From the NCBI GenBank assembly GCA_951812785.1, contig OX638335.1, forward strand, positions 62,001 through 126,000: a DNA stretch of 64,000 nt, read 5' to 3'. The notes under the pieces were generated by a model. The model had not been told where the DNA came from. It did not search any database and worked only from the letters and a program-made list of their open reading frames with translations. Position numbers and translations under genes: made by a program. Each line of letters opens with the position of its first letter. The first letter of the stretch is position 1. Source of the DNA: an uncultured Gammaproteobacteria bacterium. Its GTDB lineage: Bacteria; Pseudomonadota; Gammaproteobacteria; UBA4575. This document shows positions 19,216 to 25,363 of this stretch, one piece after another.

Positions 19216-19938
19216 ATGTCTATACAAAACGTCGGACAACATATACTTCACCAGTTTGATGATGACTTGGAGTCAACTCGAAACAAGGTGTTAACTATGG
19301 GGGGACTTGTTGAGAAGCAAGTCGAAAACAGTTTGTTAGCCCTAGTTAATTCCGATAGCAGTTTAGCTGAACAAGTTGCGACGAGTGATTATCATGTCAA
19401 TTCCATGGAAGTGGCCATTGATGAAGGATGTAATCATATCATTGCGTTACGTCAGCCAGCGGCAGGTGACTTGCGTCTAGTGGTTGCCATTATTAAAACC
19501 ATCACTGATCTTGAAAGAATCGGTGATGAGGCAGAAAAAATTGGCCGTTATGCAGTGGATCTAGCCACTGAAGAACGCAATGAAATGTATTTTTCTGAAC
19601 TTAAATTGCTGGGTGATCAGGTTAAAACGATATTGCGAGAGTCTTTAGATGCTTTTGCGCGTATGGATGTCGCCAGTGCTTTTCAAACTGCAGCTACAGA
19701 CAAAGCTATCAATAAAGAATACGACGTTATTACGCGTAAGTTGGTCAAGTCCATGTCTGAAGATCGCGCTTCAGTAGAGCGAGGTTTAAAAGTCATGTGG
19801 TGTGCTCGTGCGCTAGAACGTATTGGTGACCATGCGAAGAATATTTGTGAATACGTAATTTTTACTGTTGAAGGCAAGGATGTTCGTCATACCAGCTTTC
19901 AACAGGCTCTAGCCGAATTTCAAGAAAAATCTGACTAG
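19216..19938 (+). CDS. phoU: phosphate signalling protein PhoU
   Basis: Cytosolic regulator that links PstB to PhoR and represses the Pho regulon when phosphate is plentiful. The 240 residues form two similar three-helix repeats, each with the family's metal-binding pattern: RQPAAGDLRLVVAIIK with DLERIGDEAEKI in the first, and MWCARALERIGDHAKNI in the second. Length is normal. It follows pstB by 87 bp and is separated from it by the double palindrome, so it may also be expressed from its own promoter. Confidence 0.97.
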   Translation: MSIQNVGQHILHQFDDDLESTRNKVLTMGGLVEKQVENSLLALVNSDSSLAEQVATSDYHVNSMEVAIDEGCNHIIALRQPAAGDLRLVVAIIKTITDLERIGDEAEKIGRYAVDLATEERNEMYFSELKLLGDQVKTILRESLDAFARMDVASAFQTAATDKAINKEYDVITRKLVKSMSEDRASVERGLKVMWCARALERIGDHAKNICEYVIFTVEGKDVRHTSFQQALAEFQEKSD

Positions 19939-19961
19939 ATCTTAGTCAGTAGTAAAAGCGA

Positions 19962-20008
19962 GTAACACAAAAAAGCCCCGCAAATATTGCGGGGCTTTTT
20001 TGTGTTAC
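19962..20008. terminator. bidirectional terminator between phoU and the small ORF
   Basis: A perfect 20-bp inverted repeat with a 7-nt loop (AAATATT). The core is GCCCCGC/GCGGGGC flanked by A6 on the left and T6 on the right, so it works in both directions. It serves phoU on the plus strand and the 26-codon ORF on the minus strand. Confidence 0.95.
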
Positions 20009-20019
20009 TTTATTAACTA

Positions 20020-20100
20020 TTAGACAAATACGAATGCCATGACAAGCGCAATTACGACAACGGCAACACCGACTAATAGTGCAGGAAGATCATAGTTCAT
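20020..20100 (-). CDS. 26-residue single-helix membrane protein
   Basis: A very small ORF, MNYDLPALLVGVAVVVIALVM onward to FVFV, predicted as one membrane helix with no charged residue after Asp4. Support comes from the start region: GGAG lies 8 bp before the ATG, and a TATAAT at 20119-20124 on the same strand could be its -10, giving a short leader. A perfect terminator lies 12 bp after the stop. I recognise no family. Its position next to phoU suggests, but does not show, a link to phosphate transport, as other small proteins bind transporters. Confidence 0.5.
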   Translation of the reverse strand: MNYDLPALLVGVAVVVIALVMAFVFV

Positions 20101-20665
20101 TGGAACTCCAGTAAATTTATTATAGATAAGTAAGCAGCTAAATATGGTGACTGAGATTATATTGGCTAAGCAACGTCCGTACAATAGTTATGCGTGAGAC
20201 TGTGATAATAATCTAACCATATGAATAATCTGCCATTTTTAATGGCGAGTTGGTTTTATACCCAAATTTCCTAAGAATTGGCGTGTGACACCGAGCTTTT
20301 TTGTAATCATCACCCGAATAGCTGTGAGGGTGTACTCGGGAGATTCATCTGTAAGTAAACTTGCCACTTCATAACATCTAGATACAGATTTTTATTTCCT
20401 AGCCGAGTTTCTTCGATTGACAGAGGTTTCTACTCTGTGTATATGACTGGCCAATGAATTTTTGAGCTAGACTTCATTTGGATTTTCCTAAAGAATCTTT
20501 TGGATTCAAAAATGTGATTAGTAGAATGTGCCTAGCATTTTTAAGATATTAGCTAAATATCCAGACGATATATGGTTAAGGATCAGAGAGTTATAGCAGC
20601 GAACTTTATTAACTTGTTAGTTTCTAATGAGCAGTCCACAAAATTATAAAAACGGGGGTTAGTCA
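20101..20665. other. 565-bp region without a recognisable gene
   Basis: It contains the promoter region of the small minus-strand ORF at its left end and that of the lipoprotein gene at its right end. Short imperfect hairpins occur, such as GCCATT/AATGGC near 20232-20246 and ACAGAG/CTCTGT near 20430. No ORF longer than about 20 codons looks real, and no sRNA can be supported. Confidence 0.5.
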
Positions 20666-21343
20666 ATGAAATTAAAACGGATAGTAAATTTTGCAATTAC
20701 AGCAACTTTAGCTTTTAGCTTAGTTGCTTGTACAACTATCAATCCTTACACGGGAGAACAACAAACCAGCAAAGCAGTCAAAGGTGCCGGTATTGGTGCC
20801 GCCGCAGGTGCAGTAGTGGGTTTGATTAGTGGTGATAACGGGCGTGAACGAAGAAAAAGAGCATTAATTGGTGCTGGTTTAGGTGCAATTGCTAGCGGTG
20901 GTGTGGGTTACTACATGGATGTCCAGGAGGCTAAATTACGTCAAAAGTTAGCAGGTACAGGAGTGAGTGTTACACGAGATGGAGATAACATAATTCTTAA
21001 TATGCCGAGCAATATTACCTTTGCTGTTGATAGTGCAAATATAAGTAGCGATTTCTACCAAGTACTTGAATCTGTGACTATTGTAGTTAATGAATATGAT
21101 AAGACACTGATTGAAGTCATGGGCCATACTGATAGTACAGGCCCTAAGCAACATAACCAGCAGTTATCTGAAAAAAGAGCGCGTAGTGTAACGGCTTACT
21201 TTGCTAGCAGAGAAATCAATCCTGGCCGTTTGCAAGATTATGGCTATGGAGAAGGTTATCCGGTTACGAATAATGATACAGAGCAAGGTCGTGCGCAAAA
21301 TCGAAGGGTAGAAATTGCCTTAGTGCCTATTTCCACTGGTTAA
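20666..21343 (+). CDS. OmpA-family lipoprotein with glycine zipper (YiaD-like)
   Basis: Outer-membrane lipoprotein of 225 residues that probably anchors the membrane to peptidoglycan. The signal peptide ends at lipobox LVAC with C22. A glycine-zipper segment follows (KGAGIGAAAGAVVGLISG, then GAGLGAIASGGVGYYMD), and then an OmpA-like peptidoglycan-binding domain with FAVDSANI, VMGHTDSTGP and QLSEKRARSV, including the Asp and Arg that bind diaminopimelate. The start is preceded by a G-rich stretch (GGGGG). A decayed IS element begins only 2 bp after its stop, so the native terminator may be displaced. Confidence 0.92.
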   Translation: MKLKRIVNFAITATLAFSLVACTTINPYTGEQQTSKAVKGAGIGAAAGAVVGLISGDNGRERRKRALIGAGLGAIASGGVGYYMDVQEAKLRQKLAGTGVSVTRDGDNIILNMPSNITFAVDSANISSDFYQVLESVTIVVNEYDKTLIEVMGHTDSTGPKQHNQQLSEKRARSVTAYFASREINPGRLQDYGYGEGYPVTNNDTEQGRAQNRRVEIALVPISTG

Positions 21344-21345
21344 TC

Positions 21346-22420
21346 TGTAATAGTTCAGACCCGATCTGACAATTAGCAATCCACAAGGGTTGCAAAAGCG
21401 AGAGTTACCCGTTTTGATAAAGGTGTTGAAATCTTTAAATCAAATCAAAAAGGCAGGTAACTCTCATGCTTGATACTAACAATCCAATCCTTAAACACAA
21501 GGCGGGCTTGCTTAACTTAGCAGAAGAACTGGGCAACGTATCTAGCGCCTGTCAAGTCATGGGGGTGTCGCGAGACACATTCTATCGTTATCAACAGCGG
21601 GTTGAAGAAGGTGGCATTGACTCACGGATTGACAAGAGTCGTAGAACAGCCGATGTTAAAAACCGTGTGGATGAACCCACAGCACATGCAGTGGTGACGT
21701 CAGCGATTGAACAGCCCGCGGTTGGGCGACATCGAACCAGCAATGAACTGGTGTGTTGATCGCTGGTAGCGGTGTGCGTTCCGTTTGGCTGCGCCATCAT
21801 TGAGAGCACTTCAAGAAACGACTCGCCGCCCTTGAGAAACAGGATGACGAGGCCTGTGGTGAGATTAACACGGCACATCCTGGTTACCTAGGCCACCTCA
21901 AAGGTGTTGGTCGGCTATACCAGCAAACGTTCGTAGACACCTACAGCAAGATCGCCTTTGCGGCACTCTACACGACTAAGACGCCGATTACCGCCGCAGA
22001 CCTACTCTTTGATGAGGTGCTACCGTTTTTTGAAAAGCATGCCTTGCCGATGCTACGTAGTTTAACCGACAGAGGCACAGAATATTGTGGGCGCGTGGAG
22101 CATCATGACGATCGGTGATACCTGGCCATTAACGACATTGATCACCGCAAACCCATGGCATCTCTGAATGAGTTTTATCAAATTACCTTCAGGAAAAAAC
22201 GGTACTCAACCAGGGAGGATTGACCAAAAGATCAAGACAACTGGATAGAAACTGATCACAATGAACGCACTCATCAAGGCAACATGGGCGGTGGTAGAAT
22301 ACCCATGGACAGGTTAATGGATGGTAAATTGATTTGGGCTGAAAAGAATTTAGCTCACATCTAAACTGACAGACTCCTATCAATAACCGGTAACGGTACG
22401 ATCAGGTCTGAGCTACTACA
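21346..22420 (+). mobile_element. degenerate IS481-family insertion sequence
   Basis: A 1075-bp element bounded by 21-bp inverted repeats: left TGTAATAGTTCAGACC onward (21346-21366) and right at 22400-22420, matching at about 18 of 21 positions. It carries a broken transposase gene. No clear target duplication is seen. The right end abuts an IS110-type fragment exactly, suggesting the element inserted beside or within older IS DNA. Confidence 0.8.
21466..22364 (+). pseudogene. IS481-family transposase, multiply frameshifted
   Basis: The first 97 codons are intact and give the helix-turn-helix region (LLNLAEELGNVSSACQVMG, then SRDTFYRYQ). After a stop near 21757 the rest survives in pieces in different frames: GSGVRSVWLRH; HPGYLG then LKGVGRLYQQTFVDTYSK; LTDRGTEYCGRVE; LAINDIDH; and a C-terminal GKLIWAEKNLAHI ending at 22364. 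Between IDH and LNEFYQ the ICERFHKT region of intact homologues is missing. The DDE catalytic set is therefore incomplete and the gene is dead. Family call is from remembered homologues. Confidence 0.85.
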
Positions 22421-22590
22421 TTTTATCCACCATTCAATGCAATCCGATGATCAAAAAGAAATATCAGCAACTCTTACAACAAGGCAAGCCGAAGAAAGTC
22501 GCCCTCATTGCTTGTGTGAGAAAAATGATTGTGATCCTCAATGCGATGGTCAGAGACAACACATCGTGGAATGAAAAAATTATGGCTTAA
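22421..22590 (+). pseudogene. IS110-family (IS1111-type) transposase C-terminal fragment
   Basis: In frame from 22423 to a TAA at 22588-22590 the sequence encodes the conserved C-terminus of IS110-family transposases: NPMIKKKYQQLL, GKPKKVALIACVRKM, ILNAMVRDNTSWN. The upstream remainder is absent, replaced by the IS481-type element. The downstream tail runs to about 22620, where an attC-like end begins. Insertion of IS1111-group elements into integron attC sites is a documented habit of that group, and the position here fits. Confidence 0.75.
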
Positions 22591-22620
22591 TTAAAAAAGG
22601 AAAGCCGTTAGTTTTTAACA

Positions 22621-22646
22621 GTTGACACCATAGGAACTTGTTAGGC
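22621..22646 (-). other. truncated attC site (site A)
   Basis: On the minus strand GCCTAACAAGTTCC begins at 22646, matching the R'' end of an attC. The remainder is missing and is replaced by the tail of the IS110-type fragment. The R'' box overlaps the higA stop codon, as is usual for cassettes. Confidence 0.6.
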
Positions 22647-22934
22647 GGCATTAAGTGGAATTTTTTGAACTTTACCTAGTTTTATTTGTTTACGTGCTTG
22701 CCATAAATCATAGTTGTGTTGCATAGCAAGCCAACTTTCAGGATTTCGGCCGAGAGCTTTCGATAAACGGAGTGCCATTTCAGGGCTGATGCCACTCTGT
22801 TTTTTTAATACACGATTTAGAGTAGAAGCCGCAACATTGAGCTTTGATGCAAGGTAACGGCAACTTAAGCCAAAAGGCTCCATATAGGTGTCATAAATAA
22901 ATTCGCCAGGGTGGGGTGGTTTGTGCATAGCCAT
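22641..22934 (-). CDS. higA: HigA-type antitoxin
   Basis: XRE-family DNA-binding antitoxin of 97 residues that should neutralise the HigB toxin and repress the operon. It shows the HigA start HPGEFIYDTYMEPFGLS, the helix-turn-helix LASKLNVAASTLNRVLKKQSGIS, and the SKALGRNPESWLAMQ helix. Toxin precedes antitoxin, as in higBA modules. Its ATG overlaps the higB stop by one base (TAATG). The stop codon lies inside the R'' box of the adjoining attC. Confidence 0.92.
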   Translation of the reverse strand: MAMHKPPHPGEFIYDTYMEPFGLSCRYLASKLNVAASTLNRVLKKQSGISPEMALRLSKALGRNPESWLAMQHNYDLWQARKQIKLGKVQKIPLNAA

Positions 22935-23212
22935 TAGTGATAATCCTCATAATTGAAGATATATACATTTCCGTCCTCAAATTTAAAGGTCAGTCGCCAG
23001 TTTGCATTTACGGAAATTGACCAAATGCTTTTTCTGCTGCCTGATAATTGATGTAATCGATATCCGGGAATATCCAAATCATCGACAGTATGGGCTGTAT
23101 CCAATGCTGCTAATTGCATTCTGAGTTTTCTGGAATGATCTACTTGAATGCCTTTTGTAGTGCCACTTTCATAAAACTTCTCTAGACCTTTATGTTTGAA
23201 GGACATTATCAT
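22934..23212 (-). CDS. higB: HigB-type (RelE superfamily) mRNA interferase toxin
   Basis: 92-residue toxin of the HigB/RelE fold, expected to cut mRNA on the ribosome. Recognised from MSFKHKGLEKFYESG, LRMQLAALDTA, DIPGYRLHQLSGSRKSIWSISV and NWRLTFKFEDG, ending NYEDYH. ATGs at codons 1 and 3 are both possible; homologues usually start MIxSFKHKGL, supporting the first. There is no Shine-Dalgarno and the leader is very short. A palindromic candidate operator lies 8 bp upstream. It forms a complete cassette with higA in the usual cassette orientation. Confidence 0.92.
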   Translation of the reverse strand: MIMSFKHKGLEKFYESGTTKGIQVDHSRKLRMQLAALDTAHTVDDLDIPGYRLHQLSGSRKSIWSISVNANWRLTFKFEDGNVYIFNYEDYH

Positions 23213-23220
23213 TGCTAAAG

Positions 23221-23239
23221 TGTTTCGTATTGCGCAACA
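23221..23239 (-). promoter_or_regulatory. candidate HigA operator
   Basis: TGTTTCGTATTGCGCAACA is an imperfect palindrome (7 of 9 pairs) directly upstream of higB. TTGACT on the minus strand at 23247-23242 could be the -35 of the same promoter. Autorepression through such a site is typical of higBA. Confidence 0.45.
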
Positions 23240-23251
23240 CTAGTCAAGGCT

Positions 23252-23361
23252 GCCTAACGCCGCCAACAGCTGCGACTTTGTAGTTGGTTGCGCACTGGCA
23301 GCGACCAGCGCATAAACCAAGCAGCGGAAAAAAGCCGTCAGACTGCTTGGCCTTGTTAGGC
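23252..23361 (-). other. attC recombination site (site B)
   Basis: 110 bp bounded by GCCTAAC and GTTAGGC. On the minus strand L'' reads CCAAGCAG and L' CTGTTGG, pairing fully except one extrahelical G, the feature that makes integron integrases use one strand. It follows the lipoprotein cassette. Confidence 0.85.
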
Positions 23362-23386
23362 TTGCTGCTAGATGTCCCAGGTTAGT

Positions 23387-23791
23387 TTATGACTCCGCAT
23401 TTTTTGGCGGGATAGGAATGGTTACATTTCCTTGATATGTTCTGTGTTTATCAGTTATGGCGTCAGTTATACCTAGATCCCAAAAGAACACACTCGCAGC
23501 CATTTTTCCGCCTTCCATTTCACTTCTAATAGAGCCCGTTACTTCTCTTCCATCTTTAGTTTTGCAGTCATATATAAGTGCATCATCAGATCGTCGAATA
23601 TATACGCCAGGTGTTGGTATTTTCGATTCCCAAGCACCGCGTTTATTTTTAAATGTACAATGACCCGCAGACCCATCTGAAAAACTAACAGCTAATGGAA
23701 TGTTTGCATCGTTAACTATTGTGGCACAGCTGGACATTAAGATTGCTGTACAAACTCCACCAAAAATCTTCATTGTTTTTTTCAATTTCAT
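23387..23791 (-). CDS. cassette-encoded lipoprotein of unknown function
   Basis: 134-residue predicted lipoprotein. The signal peptide ends at lipobox LMSSC (C22), followed by ATIVNDANIPLAVSF, a mature start I recall from a widespread family of small uncharacterised lipoproteins. Later segments GHCTFKNKRGAWE, RRSDDALIYDC and GGKMAASVFFWDLGITD are also conserved in that family. The start is supported by AAGGAAA 6 bp before the ATG; an internal Met at 7 is less likely. It has the usual orientation in the cassette array and is flanked by attC sites on both sides. No function can be assigned. Confidence 0.8.
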   Translation of the reverse strand: MKLKKTMKIFGGVCTAILMSSCATIVNDANIPLAVSFSDGSAGHCTFKNKRGAWESKIPTPGVYIRRSDDALIYDCKTKDGREVTGSIRSEMEGGKMAASVFFWDLGITDAITDKHRTYQGNVTIPIPPKNAES

Positions 23792-23843
23792 ATTACTTTC
23801 CTTTTTATTAAAAAACTATTTTTAAAACTAAATTCCAAATGAA

Positions 23844-23902
23844 GCCTAACGCCTCAAACACCGGCGGCGTTGACGCCGTCCGAGTGCTTTGACTTGTTAA
23901 GG
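23844..23902 (-). other. attC recombination site (site C), classic 59 bp
   Basis: Exactly 59 bp, from GCCTAAC to GTTAAGG on the plus strand. On the minus strand L'' CAAAGCAC pairs with L' GTGTTTG except for one extrahelical G. A GC-rich inner hairpin (GGCGTCAACGCC) completes the fold. The textbook attC of the window. Confidence 0.92.
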
Positions 23903-23905
23903 GGA

Positions 23906-23924
23906 TTGGCACATAATGTACCAA
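23906..23924 (+). promoter_or_regulatory. candidate ParD operator
   Basis: TTGGCACATAATGTACCAA is a 19-bp palindrome with 8 of 9 pairs matching, starting 4 bp after attC site C and 24 bp before parD. ParD proteins bind such sites with their ribbon-helix-helix domain. Confidence 0.55.
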
Positions 23925-23947
23925 TATGTAATACAAGATGACTGAAT

Positions 23948-24178
23948 ATGCCCCGAAATACAAGTGTAACTATTGGCAACCATTTTGAAAATTTTATAGC
24001 CCAGCGAATTGATGAAGGCCGATTTGGCAGCGCCAGCGAGGTTGTACGAGCTGGATTGAGGCTGTTGGAAGAGCAAGAGGCACGAGTAGAGCAATTGCAA
24101 GCCGCCCTTATTGAAGGAGAAAGCAGTGGCTTTGTTGAATACAGCCTCCAAGAGTTTATGGATAGCTTGAAAAAATAG
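23948..24178 (+). CDS. parD: ParD-type antitoxin
   Basis: 76-residue ribbon-helix-helix antitoxin. The N-terminal strand and helices (RNTSVTIGNHFENFI, RFGSASEVVRAGLRLLEEQE) bind DNA and dimerise, and the C-terminal tail should wrap ParE. It lies on the plus strand, opposite to the other cassette genes, but is bounded by attC sites C and D. The parE start follows its stop after three bases. Confidence 0.93.
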   Translation: MPRNTSVTIGNHFENFIAQRIDEGRFGSASEVVRAGLRLLEEQEARVEQLQAALIEGESSGFVEYSLQEFMDSLKK

Positions 24179-24181
24179 CTT

Positions 24182-24484
24182 GTGAAGAAATTTAGGCTTT
24201 CTAAAACGGCCGATGCAGACTTGCGCAAAATTACAGAATATACGCAGCAGCATTGGGGCGTAAAACAACGAGATGCTCATAGTAAAGAAATTTTTGGTGC
24301 CTTTTCGCAGCTTGCGAAGGCCCCACAAATTGCAGTAAAAATGGATGCTGTTCGTGAAGGCTATAGAAAATTTCCTCAAGGTAGCCTTGTTATATTTTTC
24401 CGAGAAGGCGATACCTGTGGTATTGAAATCATACGCGTCTTGCATAAACGTATGGATGTAGATGCGCACCTAGATTCCCCTTAA
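24182..24484 (+). CDS. parE: ParE-type (RelE/ParE superfamily) toxin
   Basis: 100-residue toxin, expected to poison DNA gyrase. Family features: FRLSKTADADLRKITEYTQQHWG, then GYRKFPQGSLVIFFRE and GIEIIRVLHKRMD. It starts with GTG at 24182, three bases after parD. Its TAA stop lies inside the R box of attC site D, so gene and recombination site share bases. Reverse orientation is tolerated for toxin-antitoxin cassettes because they carry their own promoter. Confidence 0.93.
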   Translation: MKKFRLSKTADADLRKITEYTQQHWGVKQRDAHSKEIFGAFSQLAKAPQIAVKMDAVREGYRKFPQGSLVIFFREGDTCGIEIIRVLHKRMDVDAHLDSP

Positions 24485-24569
24485 CGCCAAGCTAAGCGGA
24501 CAGCCGGAGCGAAGCGTAGGGAACAAAAAAACAACGCTTTTTGCTGTTCGATTGAACGCCTTGTTAAAT
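24479..24569 (-). other. attC recombination site (site D)
   Basis: 91 bp between CCTTAAC and GTTAAAT. On the minus strand it starts ATTTAACAAGGCG and ends GCTTGGCGTTAAGG, with inner complementarity ACAGC/GCTGT. The inner arms pair less well than in sites B and C. Confidence 0.7.
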
Positions 24570-24887
24570 TTACTCACTCCAGAACTTCCACCATTTTTTG
24601 CTGTTTGACTCACGTGAGGCTTTCCCTTTTTCAGAACCTTTATCTAGCTCCTTTTGAACTTGCTCTGACTTCTTAGACTTTTGTTTTTCTTGGCCTTTTA
24701 GCTTGTCAGTTTTTTCTTTCTTATCTTTCGTTTCCTCGTCTAAATCTTCTTTCGCTTCCATAGCAGCTTGATGTGTGGCCTTTTGCTCATCAGTTGGTTT
24801 GCCTTTGCCAGCCCATTCAGGTTTGTCGGCTACGACTGGAGTTACAAAAGCACCTGCTAAAAGTAATACCAATAGATTTTTCTTCAT
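24570..24887 (-). CDS. cassette-encoded exported charged protein, unknown function
   Basis: 105 residues. A clear signal peptide (MKKNLLVLLLAGAFVTPVVA, cleaved before DKPEW) is followed by a highly charged Lys/Glu-rich helix (about 35-92) and an aromatic C-terminus KKWWKFWSE. Probably a periplasmic helical or coiled-coil protein. The start is supported by GGAGA 8 bp before the ATG. The stop abuts attC site D directly. I know of similar short proteins ending in WWKFW but no assigned function. Confidence 0.75.
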   Translation of the reverse strand: MKKNLLVLLLAGAFVTPVVADKPEWAGKGKPTDEQKATHQAAMEAKEDLDEETKDKKEKTDKLKGQEKQKSKKSEQVQKELDKGSEKGKASRESNSKKWWKFWSE

Positions 24888-24911
24888 GTGAGATTCTCCA
24901 GTTGTATTGAA

Positions 24912-24981
24912 ATTTAACGCCTCGCATCAGCGGCAGACAAAACACGTAGCGTTTTGGATGTCTGCCTGCGACAGGTAAAAG
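24912..24981 (-). other. degraded attC site (site E)
   Basis: ATTTAAC at 24912-24918 is a good outer box, and the inner arms GGCAGAC/GTCTGCC and TCGCA/TGCGA pair. The other outer box is degenerate: GTAAAAG instead of GTTRRRY near 24975-24981. An IS3-family element begins 9 bp further on. Confidence 0.6.
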
Positions 24982-25050
24982 GGGTCAAAGTAAGGCAGCC
25001 TGGGTTTAACGGACAGTTCAAAAAAGAGACAATACTTTTAGAGGTGATCT

Positions 25051-25334
25051 ATGTCAAAACGTCAAACGTATACCCGAGAGTTTAAACGAGAAGCGGTACG
25101 GCTTCTTGAGCAAAGTGATCAAACCACTGCTGAATTGGCCATTCATTTAGGCGTTCGTCGCAACCAGCTCTATAAATGGCAAGAAGAAGTCAACAAGCAT
25201 GGTGTGGATGCTTTTCCAGGTTCAGGGCGCCGTGAAGAAAGTGAAGTTGTCCAGCTGCGGCGCGCACTTAAGCGTGTGAGGAACGCGACATTCTAAAAAA
25301 GGCCGCACAGTTCTTTGCCAAGGAACTCGAGTAA
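25051..25334 (+). pseudogene. IS3-family orfA (DNA-binding subunit), frameshifted
   Basis: The start MSKRQTYTREFKREAVRLLE and the helix-turn-helix LAIHLGVRRNQLYKWQEE are typical of orfA. The frame breaks near 25276-25281 and stops at 25296, but the usual orfA C-terminus (ERDILKKAAQFFAKELE) continues in another frame to a TAA at 25332-25334. One base, or 1+3n bases, are missing. The A6G stretch at 25295-25301 where IS3 elements shift -1 into orfB is still present. Confidence 0.8.
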
Positions 25335-25363
25335 AATATGGCTTTATTCAAACTCATCGCTTT

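Larger units (their letters stand above)
22621..24981 (-). mobile_element. integron-type gene cassette array without integrase (CALIN-like)
   Basis: Five attC or attC-derived sites separate four cassettes. Read on the minus strand the order is: remnant attC, exported charged protein, attC, parDE (inverted), attC, lipoprotein, attC, higBA, truncated attC. Three sites have the full pattern of an outer RYYYAAC box and GTTRRRY box around a folded inner region; the two edge sites are damaged. Orientation is set by the AACAAG start and the extrahelical G in L''. No integron integrase or attI is present in the window. IS110-type DNA cuts the left edge and an IS3-family element the right edge. Confidence 0.8.

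Noticed and set aside
20101-20665. sRNA in the gap before the OmpA-like lipoprotein
   Set aside because: Hairpins are weak and none is followed by a T tract in a convincing way.
21346-22420. Target-site duplication around the IS481-type element
   Set aside because: Flanks (TTAATC and TTTTAT) do not match convincingly.
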